NCBI RefSeq assembly: GCF_019145375.1
Contig: NZ_JAHSTX010000001.1
Location: forward strand, 496,001-560,000
From: Pseudomonas triticicola
Lineage (GTDB): Bacteria > Pseudomonadota > Gammaproteobacteria > Pseudomonadales > Pseudomonadaceae
Direction: 5' to 3'
DNA: 64,000 nt
Shown here one piece after another: positions 48,381-56,786 of this stretch. Position numbers and translations under genes: made by a program. Numbering within the stretch: the stretch's first letter is position 1; each line of letters starts with the position of its first letter. The notes under the pieces were generated by a model that worked only from the letters and a program-made list of their open reading frames with translations, ran no database searches and was not told where the DNA came from.

Positions 48381-49534
48381 TTCTTTTTCCCCGGCAGGGT
48401 GCCCATCAGTTTGCAGATGATCCCCAGCATGATTTCGTCGGCGCCGCCGCCAATCGATACCAGGCGCACATCGCGATAGGCGCGGGCCACCGGGTTGTCC
48501 CACATGAAGCCCATGCCGCCCCAATATTGCAGGCAGCTGTCGCTGACTTCCCGGCCCAAGCGTCCGGCCTTGAGCTTGGCCATCGACGCCAGGCGCGTGA
48601 CGTCCTGGCCTTTGATGTACTGCTCGGTGGCCTGATAGACCAGTGCGCGCAGGCATTCGATTTCGGTCTGCAATTCGGCGAGGCGGAAGTGGATCACCTG
48701 GTTGTCGATCAGCGCGTTGCCGAAGGTCTTGCGCTCCTTGCAGTACTCGATGGTGCTGTCGATGCAATATTCCAGGCCCTTGATCATGTTCGCCGCGCCG
48801 AACAGGCGTTCTTCCTGGAACTGCAGCATCTGCATCATGAACCCGGCGCCTTCATGGCCGATGCGATTGCGCTGCGGCACGCGCACGTTGTCGAAGAACA
48901 CCTGCGCGGTTTCCGAGCTGCGCATGCCGAGCTTGTCCAGGTGCGAACTGAGGCTGATCCCCGGGGTGTTCATCGGCACCATGATCAGCGACTTGTTGAT
49001 GTGTGGCTTGTCGTCCGAAGTGTTGGCCAGCAGGCAGATGAAATCGGCGCTCGGCGAGTTGGTGATCCACATTTTGCTGCCGTTGATCACATAGTCGTCG
49101 CCGTCCTTGCGCGCAGTGGTTTTCAGCCCGGCGACATCGGAACCGGCGCCGACTTCAGAGACGCCGATGCAGCCGACCTGTTCGCCCGTGATGGCCGGGC
49201 GCAGGAATTCTTCGCGCAATTCATCGGAGCCGAAGCGGGCGAGGGCGGGTGTGCACATGTCGGTCTGCACGCCGATCGACATCGGAATCCCGCCGCAATG
49301 AATGGTGCCGAACTCTTCGGCGGCGACGATCGAATAGCTGTAGTCGAGGCCCATGCCACCGAATTTTTCCGGCTTGGAAATGCCCAGCAGACCCAGTTCG
49401 CCGGCCTTGCGGAAAATCTCGTGGATGGGGAAGCGTCCGGCCTTTTCCCACTCTTCGACGTGCGGGTTGATCTCGTGCGTGACGAACTGGCGGACGGTGC
49501 GGCGCAGGGCTTCGTGTTCCGGGGTGAAGATCAT
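48377..49534 (-). CDS. atuD: Citronellyl-CoA dehydrogenase AtuD
   Basis: A 385-residue FAD-dependent acyl-CoA dehydrogenase that oxidises citronellyl-CoA to geranyl-CoA. Signatures: CIGVSEVGAGSDVAGLKTTA, YVINGSKMWITNSPSADFIC, ERKTFGNALIDNQVIHFRLAEL-type helix and LQYWGGMGFMWDNPVARAYRD with SIGGGADEIML near the end. The catalytic base is expected in the SIGGGADEIM loop. It is 30 bp after atuC and overlaps atuE by 4 bp. Confidence 0.92.
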   Translation of the reverse strand: MIFTPEHEALRRTVRQFVTHEINPHVEEWEKAGRFPIHEIFRKAGELGLLGISKPEKFGGMGLDYSYSIVAAEEFGTIHCGGIPMSIGVQTDMCTPALARFGSDELREEFLRPAITGEQVGCIGVSEVGAGSDVAGLKTTARKDGDDYVINGSKMWITNSPSADFICLLANTSDDKPHINKSLIMVPMNTPGISLSSHLDKLGMRSSETAQVFFDNVRVPQRNRIGHEGAGFMMQMLQFQEERLFGAANMIKGLEYCIDSTIEYCKERKTFGNALIDNQVIHFRLAELQTEIECLRALVYQATEQYIKGQDVTRLASMAKLKAGRLGREVSDSCLQYWGGMGFMWDNPVARAYRDVRLVSIGGGADEIMLGIICKLMGTLPGKKK

Positions 49535-49564
49535 TGTTGTTGTTCTCCGTAGGATCCGTGGCGG

Positions 49565-51181
49565 TCAGAAGCGGCTGACGCCGAAGCTGTTGGGTTGCAG
49601 CGTGCGCATGTCGGCTTCGTGGCAGATATCCAGCAAGTAACCGAGCAGGGTGCGGGTGTCGCGCGGGTCGATCAGGCCGTCGTCCCACAGATTGGCGCTG
49701 CCGTACAGTGCGGTGGATTGGCTGTCGAGTTTCTGCGCGGTCATCTGTTCGAGCATGTCGAGCATTTTCGGATCAGGCTCGATGCCGTCCTTGAGCTGTT
49801 TGGCCTCAGTGACGATGCGCAGAACCTTGCCGGCCTGAGCGCCACCCATCACTGCCGTTCGGCTGTTGGGCCAGGCGAAGATGAAGCGCGGATCGAGCCC
49901 GCGCCCGCACATGGCGTAGTTGCCGGCGCCGTAGGAACCGCCGACGACGATGGTCAGTTTAGGCACCCGTGCGTTGGCCACCGCCTGGATCAGTTTCGAG
50001 CCGTGCTTGATCACGCCTTGCTGTTCCGATTCGGTGCCGACCATGAAACCCGTGGTGTTGTGGAAAAACAGCAGCGGCGTCTGGCTCTGGTCGCACAACT
50101 GGATGAACTGCGCCGCCTTGCTCGCACCTTGCGGGGTGATCGGTCCGTTGTTGCCAATGAAGCCGCAGGCGCGGCCCTGGATTTTCAACTGGCCGCAAAG
50201 GGTTTGCTGATCGAACTCGCCTTTGAATTCGAGAAAGTCCGATTCATCGGCAATCCGCGCGATGATTTCGCGCACATCGTAGGGCTTTTTTGCATCGTCC
50301 GGGATCAGCCCGAGCAGTTCGTCGATGGGGTAGAGCGGTTCTTTGAATTGCGGCTGCGGCAGCCACGGCAGCTGCTCGTTCCAGGGCAACATGCGCATGA
50401 TGTCGCGGACCTGGCGTATGCCGTCAGCGTCGTTTTCGGCGAGATATTCGGCAGTGCCGGCGACCTGCGCGTGCATCTCGGCGCCACCGAGTTCTTCATC
50501 GGTGGCCACTTCGCCGGTCGCCGCTTTGAGCAATGGCGGGCCGGCGAGAAACAGCTTGGCCTTGCCGCGCACCACCACCACGTAATCCGACAACCCCGGT
50601 TGATAGGCGCCGCCCGCCGTGGCCGAGCCGTGTACCACGGTGATCTGCGGCAAACCCATGGCTGACATGCGCGCCTGATTGGCGAAACTGCGCGCGCCTT
50701 CGACAAAAATCTCCGCCGCGTAGTTGAGATTGGCGCCGCCGCTTTCGGCGAGGGTGATCATCGGCAGTTTGTTTTCCCGCGCGATCTGTTGCAGGCGCAG
50801 AGACTTTTTCAGGCCGCTCGGCGAGATCGTGCCGCCCTTGATCGCGCTGTTGTTGGCGACCACCATCGCGCGGATGCCGCAGACATAACCGATGCCGGCA
50901 ATCAGCCCGCCACCGGCCGAACTGCCGTCCTTGTCGTCATGCAATTTGTAGCCGGCGAGGCTGGCCAGTTCGAGGAACGGCGCGCCGGGGTCGAGCAAAA
51001 GGTTCAGGCGCTCGCGGGGCAACAGTTGCCCGCGTTTGCTGAATTTGTCTTTGGCTTCGGCGGCCTTGTTCAGCAGGTTCTGTTCGAGCTGCTGCACCTG
51101 CTCGATGGCGGCGAGCATGGCCGCGCGGTTGCGCGCGAACGCTTCGCTGTGCGGATCGAGTTGCGACTGAATCTGCGCCAT
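49565..51181 (-). CDS. atuC: Geranyl-CoA carboxylase beta subunit AtuC
   Basis: A 538-residue carboxyltransferase with both N-terminal and C-terminal crotonase-like domains. Examples: LLPRERLNLLLDPGAPFLEL, MITLAESGGANLNYAAEIFV, VVHGSATAGGAYQPGLSDYV, GFIGNNGPITPQGASKAAQF, LLFFHNTTGFMVGTESEQQG and VVGGSYGAGNYAMCGRGLDP. It transfers carboxyl from AtuF biotin to geranyl-CoA. It resembles the methylcrotonyl-CoA carboxylase beta subunit (LiuB), but the gene order identifies it as AtuC. It starts 3 bp after atuB. Confidence 0.92.
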   Translation of the reverse strand: MAQIQSQLDPHSEAFARNRAAMLAAIEQVQQLEQNLLNKAAEAKDKFSKRGQLLPRERLNLLLDPGAPFLELASLAGYKLHDDKDGSSAGGGLIAGIGYVCGIRAMVVANNSAIKGGTISPSGLKKSLRLQQIARENKLPMITLAESGGANLNYAAEIFVEGARSFANQARMSAMGLPQITVVHGSATAGGAYQPGLSDYVVVVRGKAKLFLAGPPLLKAATGEVATDEELGGAEMHAQVAGTAEYLAENDADGIRQVRDIMRMLPWNEQLPWLPQPQFKEPLYPIDELLGLIPDDAKKPYDVREIIARIADESDFLEFKGEFDQQTLCGQLKIQGRACGFIGNNGPITPQGASKAAQFIQLCDQSQTPLLFFHNTTGFMVGTESEQQGVIKHGSKLIQAVANARVPKLTIVVGGSYGAGNYAMCGRGLDPRFIFAWPNSRTAVMGGAQAGKVLRIVTEAKQLKDGIEPDPKMLDMLEQMTAQKLDSQSTALYGSANLWDDGLIDPRDTRTLLGYLLDICHEADMRTLQPNSFGVSRF

Positions 51182-51184
51182 GGC

Positions 51185-52069
51185 TTATTCCTTGTCCTTG
51201 AGCACTTCGGGACGCAACACTTCTGGTAAATACGCGCGGTGGAAACCGTTGAACGATTCGCTGTGGCTCGCCTTGTGCAGCGGCCAGGCGCGACTGCCGA
51301 GGCTGGCGGCGCCGTCGATTTTCAATGTGGTGCCGCTGATGAACGCTGCCGCCGGGCTGAGCAGAAACACGATCGCCGCACTGACTTCCGATTCGGTGCC
51401 GATACGCTTGAGCGGCACATGCTCGCGCAGGGTCGGAATCACTGCTTTGAATGCGCCCTCGTAAGTGTCCATGCCGCTGGAGGCGATCCAGCCCGGCGCC
51501 ACCGCGTTGACCCGGACCCCGGCGTAACCCCACTCGAACGCAGCAGTCTTGGTGAAGTTGTCCATGCCTGAACGCGCGGCGCCCGAGTGGCCCATGCCGG
51601 GCATGCCGCCCCACATATCGGCAAGCATGTTGACGATGCTGCCGCCGTGTTTGCTCATCGACTGGTTGAACACTTCGCGGGCCATCAGAAAGCCGCCGAC
51701 CAGATTGGTCCGCAGCACGGTTTCAAAGCCCTTCTGATTGATCGAGGCCAAGGGCGACGGGTATTGGCCGCCGGCGTTGTTGACCAGGCCGTGGATCGGC
51801 CCGTGTTCGGCGATCAGCTCTTTGACCAGTGGCTTGACCGCTTCTTCATCGCGGATATCGCAGGCCTTCCAGTGCGCGCGGCCGCCGTCCTCGGCGATTT
51901 CGGCGGCGACTTTTTCCAGCTTTTCCGGCTTGCGCCCGACCAGCAGCACATTGGCGCCGAGGGCCGCCAGTTCATGGGCGGTGCAGCGACCGATGCCGCT
52001 GCCGCCACCGGTGACAATCAGGTTCTGGCCGCTGAACAGATCGGCGCGAAAAATCGACGCGTAAGCCAT
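51185..52069 (-). CDS. atuB: SDR-family oxidoreductase AtuB without canonical Tyr-x3-Lys
   Basis: A 294-residue short-chain dehydrogenase-like protein. The NAD(P)-binding GGGSGIGRCTAHELAALGAN and NNAGG are normal. The usual YxxxK site is replaced: GMGHSGAARSGMDNFTKT has His for Tyr and Ala for Lys, as in 2,4-dienoyl-CoA or peroxisomal enoyl-CoA reductase relatives. ATG 52069 has GAGG upstream and is preferred over GTG 52078. AtuB is second in the P. aeruginosa cluster and its role there is not settled; reduction of a CoA intermediate is a reasonable guess. It is 12 bp after atuA and 3 bp before atuC. Confidence 0.9.
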   Translation of the reverse strand: MAYASIFRADLFSGQNLIVTGGGSGIGRCTAHELAALGANVLLVGRKPEKLEKVAAEIAEDGGRAHWKACDIRDEEAVKPLVKELIAEHGPIHGLVNNAGGQYPSPLASINQKGFETVLRTNLVGGFLMAREVFNQSMSKHGGSIVNMLADMWGGMPGMGHSGAARSGMDNFTKTAAFEWGYAGVRVNAVAPGWIASSGMDTYEGAFKAVIPTLREHVPLKRIGTESEVSAAIVFLLSPAAAFISGTTLKIDGAASLGSRAWPLHKASHSESFNGFHRAYLPEVLRPEVLKDKE

Positions 52070-52081
52070 GCACACCATCCT

Positions 52082-53866
52082 CTAGTCGAGCTGTTCGGCG
52101 ATGCTCTGCGGCACCGGGATCTGGATTTCCAATAGTTGCTGGGCGAAGGCTTTGCCATGCGGGTCGATGCGCAGACTGGCGACACCGCCACCGCCGAGGG
52201 CGTTTTCCAAAAGAAAGTTGAGGCTGTGGGTGCCGGGCAGATACCAGCGTTCGACACGCCCGAGAAGCGGATCGAGGACGTGGCGCATCCAGTCGACCAC
52301 CACCGAAGGGGTCAGCGCTTCGGCGATCCATGGCAGGTAATCGGGATGGCGCGGCATCACGCCGATATTGCTGTGGTTGCCCTTGTCGCCGGAGCGCGCC
52401 ACCGCCAGTTTCACCAGCGGCACACTGGCATCGGCGCGGCCTTGGGGTTTGGGTGGCTGATGGGCGAGCGGCAAATCTGCGCTGTCGAGGGCCACTGGGT
52501 CGGGTAGGGCGCAAGGATGACGTTCGCCTGCGATGTCGACTTGCAGGGCGCAGGCGCTTTTATCGACGAGGAACGAGAACAAGCGGATGACTGGGTACAC
52601 GGTCGGACGTCCGCCGACAATGCCGGTCAGACCGGGCGCCATACCGGTCGCGGCCTGGGCGATCTCTTTGGAAAACAGCACCAGCGCGCGTTTGTCAGGA
52701 TGGCGTACGGCGATTTTGATCACCACTTCACGGCTGTCGCGGCGCTGGCCGTGGGGGCCGTAGGTGGCTTCGCTGCCGAGCAGTTCGACATGGGTTTCGC
52801 TGTACGGCGCCCAGCCGCGCAGGCTGAACATCTCGGCGGTCTTGTCGATGATCGCCTGACTGACCCGCCGCGCCTTGTCCACCGCGTCGATGCCGGCCAT
52901 CAGGCAACTGGCGGTGCAGCGAAAACCGTCCGGGTACGTGGCGCTGACCTTGTATTTGTCGCTGGGCGGCAGGCCTTTGGCACCGTGCACCTGCACGACG
53001 TTTTTGCCTTGTTGCTGAAGTTTGACCTGAGTGAAATCGCAGATCACATCGGGTAACAGATAGGCCTGCGGATCGCCGATTTCGTAGAGCATCTGCTCGC
53101 CGACGGTCAGCGGCGTGACCAGGCCGCCGGAGCCTTCGGGTTTGCTGACGAGGAACTGGCCATCGGCGCTGACCTCGACGATCGGAAAACCGATGTGCTC
53201 GTAATCCGGCACCTCGCGCCAGTCGGTGAAATTACCGCCGGTGCACTGCGCGCCGCATTCGATGATGTGCCCGGCCAGCGCGGCATGGGCGAGTTTGTCG
53301 TAGTCATGCCACGACCAGCCAAATTCGTGGACCAGCGCCGCGCTGACTACGGCGCTGTCGACCACCCGGCCGGTGATGACAATGTCGGCACCCAGGCGCA
53401 ACGCTTCGACAATTCCCGGCGCGCCGAGGTAGGCGTTGGTCGACACGCACATGCGCGGAAGCGGCGCGCCGCTGAACATTTCGCGGATATCGGCGGGGTT
53501 TTTGAGCTGTCCTTGCAAGTCGTCGCCGAGCAACACGGCGATCTTCAGCTGGACCCCAGCCTGGTCACAGGCCGCTTGCAGGGCCGCCGCGCAAGCCTGC
53601 GGATTGACCCCGCCGGCATTGCTGATCACGCGGATGTTCTGTTCGGCCAGTTGCGTCAGCAGCGGCGCCAGCACTTCAACGAAGTCACCCGCGAACCCGG
53701 CCTGCGGGTCTTTCAGGCGCGCGCCGGCCATCAGCGACATGGTGATCTCGGCCAGATAATCGAACACCAGATAATCCAGGTTTCCGCCGGAGACAAGCTG
53801 GGCGGCAGCAGTGGAAGTGTCGCCCCAAAAAGCACTGGCGCAGCCGATTCGCACGGTGGTTGGCAT
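52082..53866 (-). CDS. atuA: Acyclic terpene utilisation protein AtuA (DUF1446)
   Basis: A 594-residue protein of the AtuA family (DUF1446 N-terminal, AtuA C-terminal domain). Typical stretches: MPTTVRIGCASAFWGDTSTA, NLDYLVFDYLAEITMSLMAG, IRVISNAGGVNPQACAAALQ, VDSAVVSAALVHEFGWSWHD and RSGDKGNHSNIGVMPRHPDY. It is needed for growth on citronellol in P. aeruginosa; its exact reaction is not established. The ATG has GGAGAT upstream. It is the first gene of the atu operon, directly behind the AtuR operators. Confidence 0.93.
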   Translation of the reverse strand: MPTTVRIGCASAFWGDTSTAAAQLVSGGNLDYLVFDYLAEITMSLMAGARLKDPQAGFAGDFVEVLAPLLTQLAEQNIRVISNAGGVNPQACAAALQAACDQAGVQLKIAVLLGDDLQGQLKNPADIREMFSGAPLPRMCVSTNAYLGAPGIVEALRLGADIVITGRVVDSAVVSAALVHEFGWSWHDYDKLAHAALAGHIIECGAQCTGGNFTDWREVPDYEHIGFPIVEVSADGQFLVSKPEGSGGLVTPLTVGEQMLYEIGDPQAYLLPDVICDFTQVKLQQQGKNVVQVHGAKGLPPSDKYKVSATYPDGFRCTASCLMAGIDAVDKARRVSQAIIDKTAEMFSLRGWAPYSETHVELLGSEATYGPHGQRRDSREVVIKIAVRHPDKRALVLFSKEIAQAATGMAPGLTGIVGGRPTVYPVIRLFSFLVDKSACALQVDIAGERHPCALPDPVALDSADLPLAHQPPKPQGRADASVPLVKLAVARSGDKGNHSNIGVMPRHPDYLPWIAEALTPSVVVDWMRHVLDPLLGRVERWYLPGTHSLNFLLENALGGGGVASLRIDPHGKAFAQQLLEIQIPVPQSIAEQLD

Positions 53867-53911
53867 TTTTATCTCCGACTCAGGGACCTGCGACAGAAGT
53901 GTCTGGAGGCT

Positions 53912-53973
53912 ACCAAGCAAGCGCTTGGTTTGTAAACAGGCGAAACATTCTTCTGCCCAAGCGCTTGCTTGGT
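53912..53973. promoter_or_regulatory. Two mirrored AtuR operators between atuA and atuR
   Basis: ACCAAGCAAGCGCTTGG (53912-53928) and CCAAGCGCTTGCTTGGT (53957-53973) are perfect reverse complements of each other, and each holds the palindrome CAAGCGCTTG. The palindrome centres are 40 bp apart. They lie between the divergent atuA and atuR genes; AtuR of P. aeruginosa is reported to bind two inverted repeats in this gap. One overlaps the atuR -35. Confidence 0.85.
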
Positions 53974-53992
53974 GCCCGCGCGCGGCTTAAAT
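53965..53992 (+). promoter_or_regulatory. Possible sigma-70 promoter of atuR overlapping the operator
   Basis: TTGCTT, 16-bp spacer, TTAAAT. The -35 is part of the right-hand operator, which would give autorepression. Confidence 0.45.
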
Positions 53993-54050
53993 TGCGCGCA
54001 ACCCTGCGGTTACAGGGGGCAACACACTGATCGACTGTAGGAGAGAACGG

Positions 54051-54674
54051 GTGGACGAGCAAAAAGCCCTGCGGGTCATGCGCGAACTGGTCGACCAAGG
54101 CCAGTTGACCGACCCGGACAGCGCCCGCGGCAAATTGCTGCAAGTGGCGGCTCACCTGTTTCGCAACAAAGGCTACGAGCGCACCACGGTGCGCGATCTG
54201 GCCAGCGCTGTGGGCATCCAGTCGGGCAGTATTTTTCATCACTTCAAAAGCAAGGATGAAATTCTCCGCGCGGTGATGGAGGAAACCATCCGCTACAACA
54301 CCGCGCTGATGCGCGCAGCCCTGGCCGAAGCCGGTGACGTGCGCGAGAAAGTGCTGGCGCTGATTCGCTGCGAATTGCAGTCGATCATGGGCGGCAGTGG
54401 CGAGGCGATGGCGGTGCTGGTGTACGAATGGCGCTCATTGTCCGAAGACGGCCAGGCTAAAGTCCTTGCTTTACGTGACGTTTATGAAGACATCTGGCTG
54501 CAGGTTCTGGGCGAGGCCAAGGACGCCGGCTATATTCGCGGCGACGTTTTTATTACCCGACGTTTCCTTACCGGCGCACTGTCCTGGACCACCACCTGGT
54601 TCCGTGCCGGCGGCAGTTTGAGCCTCGATCAGCTCGCCGATGAAGCGCTGATTCTGGTCCTCGAAGCGCGTTGA
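54051..54674 (+). CDS. atuR: TetR-family repressor AtuR
   Basis: A 207-residue TetR regulator. The GTG start at 54051 follows AGGAGAG. The HTH lies at KLLQVAAHLFRNKGYERTTV and DLASAVGIQSGSIFHHFKSK, with an all-helical ligand domain after it. It diverges from atuA with two mirrored operators between. AtuR represses the atu operon in P. aeruginosa until a terpenoid acyl-CoA is present; the same is expected here. A perfect hairpin, TTGTCGG-ACCGG-CCGACAA (54679-54697), follows its stop. Confidence 0.92.
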   Translation: MDEQKALRVMRELVDQGQLTDPDSARGKLLQVAAHLFRNKGYERTTVRDLASAVGIQSGSIFHHFKSKDEILRAVMEETIRYNTALMRAALAEAGDVREKVLALIRCELQSIMGGSGEAMAVLVYEWRSLSEDGQAKVLALRDVYEDIWLQVLGEAKDAGYIRGDVFITRRFLTGALSWTTTWFRAGGSLSLDQLADEALILVLEAR

Positions 54675-54678
54675 ACGG

Positions 54679-54697
54679 TTGTCGGACCGGCCGACAA
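54679..54697 (+). terminator. Stem-loop after atuR
   Basis: TTGTCGG pairs perfectly with CCGACAA around ACCGG, 4 bp after the atuR stop, without a T-tract. Confidence 0.5.
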
Positions 54698-54767
54698 ACT
54701 GGCTAAGTCGGCGAAACCGCCTAGCTTGAATGCATTGATCGCTATTTTTTTCGGGGAGTGGGGTGTT

Positions 54768-55565
54768 TTGAAGTCTTCGCCAATTCGGACAGCCGCCGGG
54801 CTGATGCTCGCTGCGCTGGCTGCGTTATGGGTATTGCCCGCTCAGTCAGCGCAATTGGTCCGGGTCGGCGCCGCGCATTTCCCGCCCTACACGATTCGCC
54901 CGGAAAACGGCGCCGATACCGGCCTGTTGCCGCAATTGATCGAGGCGCTGAACCACTCGCAGAGCGACTATCAGTTCGTCCTGGTGCCAACCTCGATCCC
55001 GCGCCGCTTCGGTGATTTCAAGCAGGGCCGCATCGATATGGCGATCTTCGAGAACCCCGAGTGGGGCTGGAAGGACATTCCCCACGACGACGTCGACATG
55101 GGCCTGGAAGACGCCGAGATTTTCGTCGCGCAACGCGAAGACGGCCGCCAGCAAAACTACTTCTCGAGCCTGTCGGGCAAACGTCTGGCGCTGTTCAGCG
55201 GTTATCACTACGAATTCGCCGACTTCAACGCCGACCCGAAATACCTCGCGCACAACTACAACGCCACGCTGACCTATTCCCACGACAGCAACCTGCTGAT
55301 GGTCCTGCGCGGGCGCGCCGACATTGCCCTGGTGACCCGCTCCTATCTGTTCGATTACCTGCTGCGCAACGAGAAGGTCCGCGATGAACTGCTGGCGTCG
55401 CAGCGTACCGATCAGATCTATCACCATTACGCGATTCTGCGGCCAAACGCTCCGATCACCGGCGAAGCCTTCGGCAACCTGTTGCAGCGTTTGCGCGACA
55501 ACGGCGAATTGCTGAGGATTTTCGAGCCCTACAGGATTGCCGTGATGCCGGCGCCTCATCACTGA
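54768..55565 (+). CDS. Periplasmic solute-binding protein (SBP_bac_3 family), solitary
   Basis: A 265-residue secreted protein. The TTG at 54768 is preferred because GGGGAG lies upstream and a clean signal peptide begins there (KSSPIRTAAGLMLAALAALW, cleaved after PAQSA); a TTG at 54726 is the alternative. The mature part (LVRVGAAHFPPYTIRPENGA, GDFKQGRIDMAIFENPEWGW, LLMVLRGRADIALVTRSYLF) is an amino-acid-type binding fold. No permease or ATPase gene is nearby, so it may feed a distant transporter or act as a sensor or an orphan. It has no PvdS-type promoter. Confidence 0.8.
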   Translation: MKSSPIRTAAGLMLAALAALWVLPAQSAQLVRVGAAHFPPYTIRPENGADTGLLPQLIEALNHSQSDYQFVLVPTSIPRRFGDFKQGRIDMAIFENPEWGWKDIPHDDVDMGLEDAEIFVAQREDGRQQNYFSSLSGKRLALFSGYHYEFADFNADPKYLAHNYNATLTYSHDSNLLMVLRGRADIALVTRSYLFDYLLRNEKVRDELLASQRTDQIYHHYAILRPNAPITGEAFGNLLQRLRDNGELLRIFEPYRIAVMPAPHH

Positions 55566-55587
55566 AGCGCTAATTGCCTCTCGCGCT

Positions 55588-55611
55588 TAAATTTCCCCTC
55601 CCGGCTCACGT
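55588..55611 (+). promoter_or_regulatory. PvdS-type (iron-starvation) promoter of pvdYII
   Basis: TAAAT-N16-CGT, an exact match to the PvdS recognition sequence, 39 bp before the pvdYII ATG. Confidence 0.85.
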
Positions 55612-55650
55612 CACTTCGTTGAACTGTCGACGATTACGTGAGCCTGACCC

Positions 55651-56664
55651 ATGTCCAATCTGAATGACCTGACTGCTCTGGCGTTGCCCTCGGGCAGTCA
55701 ATTGATCGCTGATGCTACCGAGAGCCGGCTGAGCCTGAGCCTGGACGGGCAACCGTTGATTCGTCTGCGCCTGGACCGCGAGGCCAATGGCCCGATCCAG
55801 CTTGATGAGCGTTTTGCCCTGCCGCACGGGCAAGCCTTGTGGGCCGCCTGTTATTGGCTGTTCGCCCGTGATCCGGCGTGCCAGCAATTGACCTGGCAAC
55901 TCGATCAGCCGCCGACCGAAGCCTTATTCAGTGGTTTGCTGATCAACACCGAAGTCGCCGGCGAGTATCGCTGCGAGCGCACGCTGTTCTGGCAATTGCC
56001 GCAGCCGTGGCTGGGCACTTCACTGACCGGCAGCTATCCGCAGCAAATGGTCATCAGCCAGGGCAAGCGCCATCCGTTGCGACCGGTGAAGCCGCGCGGT
56101 GAAGTCTATCGGCGTTTCGATGCACGGCTCGGCGCGTGGATTTCCTTGCGTACGCTGGAAATTGAAGAAGATCTGTCGCGCTTCAATCGCTGGCAGAACA
56201 GCCCGCGCGTGGCGAGTTTCTGGCAGGAGGAGGGCAGCCTTGAGCAGCATCGCGACTATCTCAACAAGCTCGATGCCGATCCGCACACGCTGACGCTGAT
56301 CGGCTGTTTTGATGATCAGCCATTCGCCTATTTCGAAGCCTACTGGGCCAAGGAAGATCGCATCGCGCCGTTCTACGATGCCGGCGATTACGACCGTGGC
56401 ATTCACATGCTGGTCGGCGAGGAAAGTCATCGCGGCCCGCACAAAGTGGCGAGCTGGTTATCGGCGCTGGTGCATTACCTGTTTCTCGATGATCCACGCA
56501 CCCAGCGCGTGGTCGCCGAGCCACGTGCCGACAACGCGAAGATGATCGGGCATATGCACAACCAGTGCTTTCACTGCGAGAAGGAATTCGATTTTCCGCA
56601 CAAGCGCGCGGCGCTGATGATTCTGGGGCGGGAGCGGTTTTTTGATCGGTGCCCATTGGCCTGA
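55651..56664 (+). CDS. pvdYII: Siderophore-type N-acetyltransferase (IucB/PvdYII-like GNAT)
   Basis: A 337-residue protein. The C-terminal part (150-337) is the IucB/AlcB-type acyl-CoA acyltransferase: LEIEEDLSRFNRWQNSPRVA, FWQEEGSLEQHRDYL, PFAYFEAYWAKEDRIAPFYD, DRGIHMLVGEESHRGPHKVA and VVAEPRADNAKMIGHMHNQC. Such enzymes acylate N-hydroxylysine or N-hydroxyornithine; PvdYII does this in pyoverdine synthesis. A perfect PvdS promoter upstream and adjacency to pvdS support the name. The N-terminal 140 residues are the usual poorly conserved part. Confidence 0.85.
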   Translation: MSNLNDLTALALPSGSQLIADATESRLSLSLDGQPLIRLRLDREANGPIQLDERFALPHGQALWAACYWLFARDPACQQLTWQLDQPPTEALFSGLLINTEVAGEYRCERTLFWQLPQPWLGTSLTGSYPQQMVISQGKRHPLRPVKPRGEVYRRFDARLGAWISLRTLEIEEDLSRFNRWQNSPRVASFWQEEGSLEQHRDYLNKLDADPHTLTLIGCFDDQPFAYFEAYWAKEDRIAPFYDAGDYDRGIHMLVGEESHRGPHKVASWLSALVHYLFLDDPRTQRVVAEPRADNAKMIGHMHNQCFHCEKEFDFPHKRAALMILGRERFFDRCPLA

Positions 56665-56689
56665 TATCGCATCAAGCAAAAGATCGTCC

Positions 56690-56763
56690 GATCGCGGCCC
56701 GAGCCTTCGGCAGCTCCTACAGAGGAATGCATTCTCATGTAGGAGCCGCCGAAGGCTGCGATC
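56690..56763. repeat. Second type of REP-like hairpin between pvdYII and pvdS
   Basis: An imperfect inverted repeat: GATCGCGGCCCGAGCCTTCG (start 56690) through TCCTACA, and TGTAGGAGCCGCCGAAGGCT (start 56738) through GCGATC, followed by six T residues. It differs in sequence from the main REP family here. Placed between convergent stops, it probably also terminates transcription. Confidence 0.8.
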
Positions 56764-56786
56764 TTTTTTGATCAGACGACGCGGTC

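Noticed and set aside
49565..51181. Methylcrotonyl-CoA carboxylase (leucine, liu cluster) instead of geranyl-CoA carboxylase
   Set aside because: The order AtuA-SDR-carboxylase beta-dehydrogenase-hydratase-carboxylase alpha with a divergent TetR is that of atu; liu clusters lack AtuA.
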